The position numbers and the translations under genes were made by a program. The notes beneath the pieces were generated by a model, which was not told where the DNA came from, did no database searches, and saw only the letters and a program-made list of their open reading frames with translations. Below, piece by piece: positions 56,216 to 64,000 of a stretch of DNA of 64,000 nucleotides. Source of the stretch: Cladocopium goreaui (lineage: Eukaryota; Sar; Dinophyceae; Suessiales; Symbiodiniaceae). The DNA is taken from the NCBI GenBank assembly GCA_947184155.2, contig CAMXCT020000371.1:196954-260953 (forward strand), given 5' to 3'. Position 1 is the stretch's first letter; the number at the start of each line of letters is the position of its first letter.

Positions 56216-58181
56216 ATGATAGAAAGTGATGATGATGCTAATGAAAGTCATCTCATGCAACACTATGCTGAAGAAATGGGCCGTGGGGCCTAGGCCTCAG
56301 GAATAATTGTGGCATGAAATTGTCTTAGCTGCCCCATTCGAACCTGCCCAAGGCCCCAGCAACATCCATCGCTCGAAACCTCAGGGCGGTGAAGGGAGAT
56401 TTTGGTAGAACCCCTTCCTCCACAACTGGGGGATGTGACAAGAACGCACAAAGAGATGTCCAAACCATGTTAGAAAAAGCTGGGTATTCCTTGACAGTGG
56501 ACAAATCTATGATTTCTTTCACTGCTGAAGATGGTAGTGTCATCGAGCTGCCACTAGTGAAACCTACGTCATGGTTGAGCACTTTGCTTAGCAACTATTC
56601 GTTTCTCCTTCAAGGAGGTGATGGCAAGGACCTACATCAACAGCTGGCTGCCTTTTGGGAATGCTACAAGTTTGTTCAACCAGGCCATGAAGTCTACAAG
56701 TTGGACCCCGGAAAACTTGCGTATACGCTACCTCTCCTACTGTATGGCGATGAGGGACGATACTTGAAAAAGGGCAATTTCATGGTTTGTACTTTTGAAT
56801 GTGCTCTGGGAAGTTCACCGAAAAAACCGAGCCTTGCAATTGCTCCTCAGACCCAGTGCTTCAAAGGTATGGGGCTATGAACTGTGGCTCCCATGGAGTG
56901 GCCATTGATCAAGCTGCGGCACTAGCTTCAACACAACAAGTTAACGATAGCGGAAACGAGTTTTTGTCCAAATTCTTGCTGTTTGGCATAGCATCCCAGG
57001 TGTACCGAAAGAACAAAGGTTTGATTACAATGGCTTTCGATGAGGTTGTCTCTGACCTCTCTGAATTGTTCTGGCATGGCATCGTGGTATCTGGGTCTAC
57101 CTACTTTGGTGCAGTTTTGGGGTGCAAAGGGGATTTGAAATTTCATCACCAACTGGGAAACCTACAGCGCTCGTACTACAACGTTGGTGTCAAGAAGAAC
57201 CACCCTATATGTAGTCTGTGCTTGGCTGGTAAAGAAGGAATTGAGTTTGAAGATCTTTCAGATCATCCAAAGTGGTTGGCAACAGAATTTCAAAAACCTC
57301 CTTGGGAAGAGAACATGGTGCCATCATTGGCCAAATTGCCTTTTGAGACTGGAAAAGCTGAAGGTATATTCCGATTAGATTTGTTCCATTGCTGGAAGTG
57401 CGGCCTTGGCCGAGATTTGATTGGGTCAGCAACAGTGGTTCTGTGCCTCTTGGGGTACTTTGATTTTCCAGGTTTTTCCGAAAACTTTCCTGACCGTTTG
57501 GAGAGGGCATGGAGTTCATTCCGCCTTTGGACACTTGCGAACCAGAAAACACCTGCGATCCATTACTTCTCCAAAAGCCTGTTCAATACGCCTAACCAGC
57601 GGTCTTTTGCATGGGCTAATGTGAAAGGTTCTGACACAACATTAATGACCCAATGGGTTCTCCATGTTGTTCGTCTCTCCCGAGAAAGCCGTGGGCCAGT
57701 GAATGATGCGCTAGAGGGTGCCCTGATTGAAGCTTGTGAGAGTGCAATCGCTTTGTTTGCTGTGCTCCATTCTCACCCCTTGTGGATGGACCGGGTTTGT
57801 GGCCAAAGGTGCCAGCATCATCTACTTGTTATGATCCGAGCCTATCGATTTTTGGCCCTGGAATCGAGAAGGTTAGGTGTAGTTGGTTTTGGTTTAAAAC
57901 CGAAGATGCATGCTTTGCATCACATTTCCAAAAGTTTGAAATCTCAATTGCAGTCAAACGCACCCAGGATTCTCAACCCTTTAGTATTCTCTTGCGAAGC
58001 AAATGAATCAGTGGTGGGGCATGTTTCTAGAATTGCCCGAAGGGTAAGCTCTAGGACAGTCAGCCTCAGAGTCTTGGAAAGGGTCCTGATCAGAACGAAA
58101 GCCCTCATCCGAAAGCGAAAGGGCAATCTAAGTTCCAGGCTTCGGGCCTATTGCCGAAGAGCTCGACGAATGAACGCTTGA
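56216..58181 (+). CDS. Gene D: transposase-like protein, D...DxxH...E layout
   Basis: About 625 aa if exon 1 (56216-56287, MIESDDDANESHLMQHYAEE), exon 2 (56329-56866) and exon 3 (56914-58181) are joined. The joins need a 41-nt GC-AG and a 47-nt GT-AG intron, both very short; one-base frameshifts are the alternative. Landmarks: LPLLLYGDEGRYLKK with Asp at 56749; NHPICSLCLAG, a CxxC; FRLDLFHCWKCGLG with Asp at 57378 and His at 57387; KGSDTTLMTQWVL; and LVFSCEANESVVG with Glu near 58005, followed by basic SRIARRVSSRT. A first Asp after a hydrophobic strand, CPxC-like, then DxxH, then Glu with a basic tail is the order in CACTA (Transposase_21), KDZ and Plavaka transposases. This match is by layout only. 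The protein strongly resembles an expanded Symbiodinium family I recall as unannotated. It lies 140 bp from the right end of the element. Confidence 0.7.
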
Positions 58182-58210
58182 GCTGGAAAATGGAAATTGA
58201 CTGAAAGAGA

Positions 58211-58321
58211 CAAAACCCGGAAATTCACAGAGAACCCGGAAAATCCCGGAAATTCACAGAGAACCTGGAAAATCCTTCAAAAATGAAGAACATAGAAATT
58301 TCACGAACTTGAAGTTCAAGG
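58211..58321 (-). repeat. Right end: subterminal motifs and degenerate TIR
   Basis: aaaacccggaaattcacaga, gaacccggaaaatcccgg and aattcacagagaacctgg form a direct array. It is followed by aaaatcc, agaaatttc and the palindrome cttgaagttcaag, ending in gg next to a TA tract. Read inward it mirrors the left end. Confidence 0.5.
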
Positions 58322-58777
58322 TATATATATATAGTCACACACACATATAATATACTGTAGGCTATTATATAGGTATAGACATGTTCATACGGATATATGC
58401 AGTATACACTATGCACTATACAGTATAAACATAAATCTATTCTTGTTTTGCGAGGCTTTTCGAAGTAATAAGAAGAATTTCAGGGGCAAAACACCGCGGT
58501 GCCATTTTGACTCCAAGCCGGAGGCATTACTGTGCGGAGCTTTTTTTGTTTAAAGCTGGAACATGTGCGAAACCCAAGCGCCTCTTTTTTTTCCTCTCTC
58601 TCTCTCTAAAATTATATAATCATAATGATAATGATAATGATATACTACATATATATATATATATGTATATTATAGTGGCGTATAGTCATAGTCAAGCATA
58701 GTCATTTGTATCACTATTGAGTTTTCATGAGTTTTCCATGTTTTCCAATTGTTTTAATTCCTCAATAGCGATAGCTT
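58322..58777. other. Right flank of the element
   Basis: TA and CA tracts at 58321-58350, CT run at 58592-58608, TA at 58648-58668. No gene. Confidence 0.5.
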
Positions 58778-58985
58778 GGGGTTGTTATCGCCGTCGGGCT
58801 CCCGGCTGCCGGCCTGGGCGGGGTGTGTCCCGGTGTCTCCGTGGTCTCTCGGTGGTATTTCGACGGTGTCTCTGTGGTGCCTTGGTGGTGTCTCGGTGAT
58901 GTGTGGTGTTTTTTCGGTGGTGTCTCTGTGGTGTCTCGCTGGTGGCTTGGTGGTGCTGTTAGTTTTGTTGAGTTGTTGTGTTTGC
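58778..58985. repeat. Degenerate ggtggtgtctcggtg repeat
   Basis: Irregular units of ggtgtctc(t/g)gtggtg. Both strands are open (TETPPRHHRDT on minus) as a repeat artefact. Confidence 0.75.
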
Positions 58986-58987
58986 AG

Positions 58988-59119
58988 CATGAATGAAAGC
59001 AACGCGTGTGGCTTCCACCCATTGTGTTTCTCAACTCAGGATATGATTCGACCTGCTCTGAGCATTCATGAGAGACATGGTCTGTCTCAGGAGGAATTTG
59101 ATTGTTTGAGACATTTATA
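58988..59119 (+). CDS. Possible terminal exon
   Basis: After gtttgcag: MNESNACGFHPLCFSTQDM then IRPALSIHERHGLSQEEFDC and LRHL-stop. An alternative acceptor, aactcag|g, lies inside it. Helical and coding-like, but no upstream exon was identified. Confidence 0.35.
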
Positions 59120-59208
59120 GAGCCCAATTTCAAATTGCTGCGCGTTCATCAACGATTGAAATTATGATATCGATCAGAGGTCTCCCACTTGTACGTTGGT
59201 TCGTAGCC

Positions 59209-60186
59209 AAATTACTTTACTTCGTGTGATCCCCACCATGACATTTATACGTTTTGTTACTGGCAAATCTTCTGACATTCTATCTGGCATATCTTCTGGC
59301 ATTCTATCTGCCATATCTTCTGGCATTCGATCTGGCATTCTATCTGGCATATCTTCTGGCATTCTATTTGGCATTCTATCTGGCATATCTTCTGACATCC
59401 TATCTGGCATTCTATTTGGCAAACATTCTGGCACACTATCTGGCATACCTTCTGGCACTTTATCTGGCATTCTATCTGGCATATCTTCTGGCATTTTATC
59501 TGGCATATCTTCTGGCATTCTATCTGACATTCTATCTGGCATTCTATATGGCATATCTTCTGACATATCTTCTGACATCCCATCTGGCATGTCTTCTGGC
59601 ATATCTTCTGACATCCTATCTGGCATTCTATCTGGCAAATCTTCTGGCATTCTATCTGGCAAACATTCTGGCATTCTATCTGGCATACCTTCTGGCATTC
59701 TATCTAACTTTCTTCTGCACATTCTTTGTCCCATATCTTCCTACATGAGGCCCGGCAGGGAACACTTGGCGTGGATACTCGCGGTTGAGGTCCGGCAGGG
59801 AACACTGGGCGTGGATGGTCGTGGTTGAGGTCCGGCAGGGAACACTGGGCGGGGATACTCGCGGTTGAGGTCCGGCAGGGAACACTGGGCGTGGATGGTC
59901 GTGGTGAGGTCCGGCAGGGAACACTGGCGGGGATGGTCGTGGTTGAGGTCCGGCAGGGAACACTGGGCGTGGATGGTCGTGGTTGAGGTCCGACAGAGAA
60001 CACTGTGGATCGCGGGTCGCAGTTGGACGAGGAGGACGACGAGGAGGACGACGAGGAGGACGACGAGGAGGACGACGAGGAGGACGACGAAGAGAACGAC
60101 GAGGAGGAGGAGAGGAGATGAGGAGAGGAGAGGAGGAGCAGGCAACTGACATAAAATCTAACAACCCTCACCTGGCAGGTGGGGAA
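59209..60186. repeat. Composite repeat unit, copy 2
   Basis: The same flanks and internal order as the 18.8-kb copy: 12-bp array (about 59265-59705), 40-bp array (59745-60010), GAC/GAG array (60025-60145) and the hairpin-bearing right flank. Confidence 0.9.
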
Positions 60187-60461
60187 AAAGGAACATCGAT
60201 AAGATAACAAATAATTAGTCAGACATGAATATTTGAACCAACCTTACTCATTAACCATGACCCCGTAGTGATATATACCTCTATATATTACTTATTGCTT
60301 TGGCCTCTTTCTGTGTTAGGGGCCATTACCCAGGATCTATTTATAGAATCCCAGAACCTATTTACAGAATCCCAGGAACTATTTGTGGAATTCCAGGAGC
60401 TATTTACTGCATTATACTGATACTGGGGTTTATTTATTTCCAAACTCCTGGACCTATTAAG
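60187..60461. repeat. Spacer with a 24-bp repeat
   Basis: Between composite copies 2 and 3. 'ctatttatagaatcccagaa' and variants recur about four times (60340-60410). Confidence 0.7.
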
Positions 60462-61330
60462 AAATTACTTTACTTCGTGTGATCCCCACCATGACATTTA
60501 TACGTTTTGTTACTGGCAAATCTTCTGACATTCTATCTGGCATATCTTCTGGCATTCTATCTGCCATATCTTCTGGCATTCGATCTGGCATTCTATCTGG
60601 CATATCTTCTGGCATTCTATTTGGCATTCTATCTGGCATATCTTCTGACATCCTATCTGGCATTCTATTTGGCAAACATTCTGGAACTTTATCTGGCATA
60701 CCTTCTGGCACTTTATCTGGCATTCTATATGGCATATCTTCTGACATATCTTCTGACATCCTATCTGGCATTCCATCTGGCATATCTTCTGGCATATCTT
60801 CTGACATCCTATCTGGCATTCTATCTGGCAAATCTTCTGGCATTCTATCTGGCAAACATTCTGGCATTCTATCTGGCATACCTTCTGGCATTCTATCTAA
60901 CTTTCTTCTGCACATTCTTTGTCCCATATCTTCCTACATGAGGTCCGGCAGGGGACACCTGGCGTGGATACTCGCGGTTGAGGTCCGGCAGGGAACACTG
61001 GGCGTGGATGGTCGTGGTTGAGGTCCGGCAGGGAACACTGGGCGGGGATGGTCGTGGTTGAGGTCCGGCAGGGAACACTGGGCGTGGAGGTCGTGGTTGA
61101 GGTCCGGCAGGGAACACTGGCGTGATGGTCGTGGTTGAGGTCCGGCAGGGAACACTGGGCGTGGATGGTCGTGGTTGAGGTCCGACAGAGAACACTGTGG
61201 ATCGCGGGTCGCAGTTGGACGAGGAGGACGACGAGGAGGACGACGAGGAGGAGGAGAGGAGATGAGGAGAGGAGAGGAGGAGCAGGCAACTGACATAAAA
61301 TCTAACAACCCTCACCTGGCAGGTGGGGAA
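60462..61330. repeat. Composite repeat unit, copy 3
   Basis: Nearly identical to copy 2 over its first ~200 bp. It then lacks part of the 12-bp array and one to two 40-bp units, so it is shorter by about 110 bp. Recent duplication with array contraction. Confidence 0.9.
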
Positions 61331-61849
61331 TAAAAACACATAGTGAGGCCAAAGCAGTCGCCAAACCATCTGTCTACAATATTAGTACGTTTATGGGTTT
61401 TGGGCCCCAGTGCTTTAAGGTAGCCCGACTTTTGGTGGTTTATTATTGAATATGATTCCCATACTCTAAGTCAAGTTTAAGACCACCAGAAACAATGATT
61501 AGTGGATTTAAAATTTTACACGTGTTCTGAAGATAAATTATATGCATTAAGTTTTCAGCCCATAGAGCATTCATTCAGTATACATGCCTCTGCTACAGAT
61601 ACAGTACATACCACGATATGACTTGATGATTCGTGTAAACATACGATTCGATTCGATATGCTTCACTGTGATTGTGCATTACGCTAACCCAAATTTTCAG
61701 AAAAAACGGAATTCAGAAACCACAAGTCTTGAACTTGTTTACACGTGTATGAACTGAATTGAAGGGAATTGAAAATGTCGCTATGGCTAATGACCAAATC
61801 AAGTAACTTCTGCAAATTCAGAAGTGGAACGCGCATACTTGATAACTAT
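61331..61849. other. Nothing recognised
   Basis: AT-rich, no supported feature. Confidence 0.4.
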
Positions 61850-62262
61850 ACAGATCAGGACGGTTTGGAACGGTTCCAGTCTACCTTTAAGATCCTGTGT
61901 GTAGACAGTCTTGCAGATAGATCGGAACGGTTTGGAACGGTTCCGATCTATTTATACATCCAAGTTTATAAAAAGATCAGAACGGTTTGGAACGGTCTCG
62001 TTCTATTTGTAAGCAGGAACTATTTGGAACTGTTTGAAACTATTTGGAACTATTAGGGCTTTTTGGCTTTGGATAGACCAGACCGGTTTGGAACTGTTTC
62101 GATTTTCGATCTATTTTTGAAATGTGGCGTAACAATAGATCAGAACGATTTGGAACGGTTTCCATCTATTTATAAACCAATGGTTTGGAACGGTTTCGAT
62201 CTACTTATAAACCTTGTAAAGTGCAAAAAGAATAAATAGCTCAGAACGGTTTCGATCTATTG
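61850..62262. repeat. Degenerate repeat (gatcagaacggtttggaacg)
   Basis: Seven or eight units of 'cggtttggaacggttccgat' + 'ctatttataa', spaced about 40-70 bp and diverging toward 'ggaactatttggaact'. 'ggaacggttcc' inside each unit is near-palindromic. Confidence 0.85.
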
Positions 62263-62902
62263 TTAATCTTTGCTGCCTCCTCAACTTTTCTAAAATCTAA
62301 AATCAGAAATCAAAAACAAAGAGCCAACCCAGCTTAGCCCAGAAAAAGCGAAATCCAGGATATGATATGCGGACCTATTACTGAAGACTCATTGACAATT
62401 TTTGCTGAACCTGCGAACTCAACACAAATCAAAAAAAAAGATCTTCAACCCCAATCAACCTTCTTTCAGGTTTGGCTGTTGGTGAGTCTAGTGTTTTTGG
62501 TATGTTTGGTGCACTTCTGCAGTCAATATCTTCTGAGTAACGACCAAAGAAACAAATTAAATGTCCAAAATCCCTCAATCTGCAAAAAGGTTCATGATTT
62601 CCGGTTAGGTGTCCGAAAGTTGGGTTTTCAAACGGTCGACCCGAACTTGTCCCGGCAGTCCTTGACAAAGTGTGGTTGCTCTAGGACCGTGAAATGTTTG
62701 CAGATATCCTTACATGCTGGCCTCTTGCTGTGGTCCAGGTTGTATTGTTTGTATTTAACATCAGTTGGTATGAAAAGGAACCTGAAACTGCTAATGTCAA
62801 GTTCGTGTTAACAACCCCCCCGGAAGGTCTAGATCATTCTAGATCCATGAGAAGGTTTTCACCCCCAAAATTGACCAGCAAAACCAACAATGTAATTCAT
62901 TA
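62263..62902. other. Unresolved open frames
   Basis: A 149-codon forward frame (62362-62811) contains a hydrophobic stretch (WLLVSLVFLVCLVHF) after a ctttcag acceptor. An antisense frame reads DCRSAPNIPKTLDSPTAKPE. Neither is recognised. Confidence 0.3.
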
Positions 62903-63316
62903 GATTTTCCTTTTAAATCTCAAGGATAAGTAAGGAGGTCAGTTAAAATCCATTTGTTTTCAATTGATTTTCCTGTTAAATCTGCAGGATAACTAGGGAT
63001 TTCAATTTAAACCAATGTACTTTCAATTGATGTTCCTTTGAAACCTAAAGGACAAGTAAGGAGTTCAATTGAAACCAATTTACTTTCAATTGATTTTCCT
63101 TCTACATGAAAAGGGGTAAGAAAGGATTTCACCTGAAATCAAGTTGCTTTTACTTGATTTTCCATTTATATAAATCTAAGTGACAAGTAAGGATTTGACT
63201 TGAAATCAGCTTTAAATTTACATAATGAACAAAAAATCCACTTGACATCCATTTACTTTCAATTGATTTTCGTTTTAAATCTAAGGGATAGGATTTCAAT
63301 TGAAGTCAATTCATTG
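62903..63316. repeat. 63-bp minisatellite
   Basis: Units begin gattttccttttaaatct at 62903, 62966, 63029, 63092, 63156 and 63265, i.e. three exact 63-bp steps, one of 64, then one of 109. Each includes 'aaggataagtaaggatttca' and 'tttactttcaatt'. Confidence 0.95.
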
Positions 63317-63890
63317 CCAGAAAGGCTGGGTGTTCCCCTACTGGGGGTGCATATGCACATGATTTGGGGCGGAAACCCACCTAAAGGGGTACCCTTTAAG
63401 AGCTTCTCAAAATGCATTTTTTTAATAAGAAAATAATAAGGACAATTCATTTTTTCAGTTGTGAATTTTGGGACTTTCCTAAGTTTTGGGAATTCTGTGC
63501 GTTGAATCTCTTCAATGTATCTATATAAATTTATATTAATATATATACAATATATATATATATACAGTATATACATAACTAATAAAACATCTTCTCCATT
63601 GACTCTGCGCAATACATCTCCTTTCCCGAACCATTTGTATCTTGCACCCCTTTGAAGTCAGCAATCAGAACCATCAGGTCAGAGAGATGCGAACGAACGA
63701 AATGATTTTCTCACCACCAAAAAAACAGGATTTTCCAGAAGGGTTTTTAATAGGGGGTGACCCCCCGTGTTGATTAATAGCGGGGAACCAGCCCAAAGTA
63801 ATATTGCCAACAAGTTTTTGGACTGTGGATGTGGCTTAATTCGGTTTATCAACATGAACTTAGCATTATTGGGGTTGCATGCTGGGTGAT
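63317..63890. other. Nothing recognised
   Basis: TA tract at 63537-63572. No coding island. Confidence 0.4.
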
Positions 63891-64000
63891 TTTCCCCCCC
63901 CCTCTCTCTCTCTCTGTCTCTCTCTGTCTCTCTCTGTCTCTCTCTCTGTCTCTCTCTGTCTCTCCTCTCCTCTCCTCTCTCTCTCTCTCCTCTCTCTCTC
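63891..64000. repeat. CT/CTGT microsatellite at the window edge
   Basis: ctctct runs with regular ctgtct interruptions, running off the end. Confidence 0.95.

Larger units (their letters stand above)
45980..58321 (+). mobile_element. Candidate 12.3-kb multi-gene DNA transposon
   Basis: The block contains four co-oriented multi-exon genes (B, A, C, D) separated by roughly 0.25-1 kb. The outer ends are inverted relatives: inward from a TATATATATA tract, each shows CCT(G/T)GA, then AAATTTCT, then GGATTTT, then GAATTTC(C/T)GGGTTT in the same order. The motif acccggaaatt is clustered at both ends and in the A-C intergenic space but absent as clusters elsewhere. Gene D has a transposase-like residue layout. 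Introns are short (about 50-200 bp) and coding density is high, unlike the rest of the window. The flanking TA tracts hide any target-site duplication. I recall the same four protein types, often fused in gene models, from Symbiodinium genomes, which supports a repeated mobile unit. The alternative is a host gene cluster within a multigene family. Confidence 0.55.

Noticed and set aside
59174-59734. Long open frames in the 12-bp arrays (MPEDMPDRMPE on minus, SGILSGISSG on plus), also at 18.5-19.4 and 60.5-60.9 kb
   Set aside because: The 12-bp period keeps every frame open; the translation is the repeat itself.
60462-61330. Helitron identity of the composite unit, because of the terminal hairpin
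   Set aside because: The ends lack the TC...CTRR signature and no A|T insertion pattern is evident from three copies.

Overview
The window looks like nuclear DNA of a dinoflagellate, most likely of the Symbiodiniaceae/Suessiales type. Four things point there. (1) Coding sequence occurs as short GC-richer islands in AT-richer, repeat-laden DNA. (2) The introns that can be fixed by reading frame include GC-AG and GA-AG as well as GT-AG, almost always with an AG|G acceptor. (3) A repeat at 32.8-33.4 kb matches one I recall from many predicted dinoflagellate proteins. (4) The four genes at 47.6-58.2 kb resemble families I recall as heavily expanded in Symbiodinium gene models. Points 3 and 4 are memory and were not searched.

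Region 0-45.9 kb is gene-sparse. It has scattered exon-like islands, mostly on the + strand, of one or more long-intron genes; one near 1 kb reads like the last transmembrane helix of an ion channel. Between them lie at least 13 copies of a fold-back, Stowaway-like MITE (here MITE-A, ends TACCCTCTGG/CCAGAGGGTA) and five copies of a second inverted-repeat family (MITE-B). There are also diverged satellites at 5.4-6.8 and 24.1-24.7 kb, long TA/CA microsatellites, a 10-bp repeat array at 32.2-32.5 kb, a tandemly duplicated exon-bearing segment at 20.1-20.8 kb, and the 3' end of a retroelement polyprotein (13.3-13.9 kb).

Region 45.98-58.32 kb is the highlight: a compact block of four co-oriented, intron-containing genes (B, A, C, D). 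It is bounded by collinear degenerate inverted ends abutting TA tracts, with a subterminal motif (acccggaaatt) clustered at both ends and once between genes. Gene A has a Rossmann/C5-methyltransferase-like motif order. Gene C is a charged protein with a basic tail. Gene D carries a zinc-knuckle-like CxxC and a D...DxxH...E layout reminiscent of CACTA/KDZ/Plavaka-type transposases. Gene B carries an in-frame stop and a frameshift. I interpret the block as a roughly 12.3-kb multi-gene DNA transposon of a little-described dinoflagellate lineage.

Region 58.3-64 kb holds two of the three copies of a composite repeat unit (12-bp array, 40-bp array, GAC/GAG array, conserved flanks), a degenerate 'cggtttggaacggt' repeat, a 63-bp minisatellite and a terminal CT tract. 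No rRNA, tRNA, CRISPR or complete spliced-leader gene was seen. Exon boundaries without a frame-checked splice are approximate.
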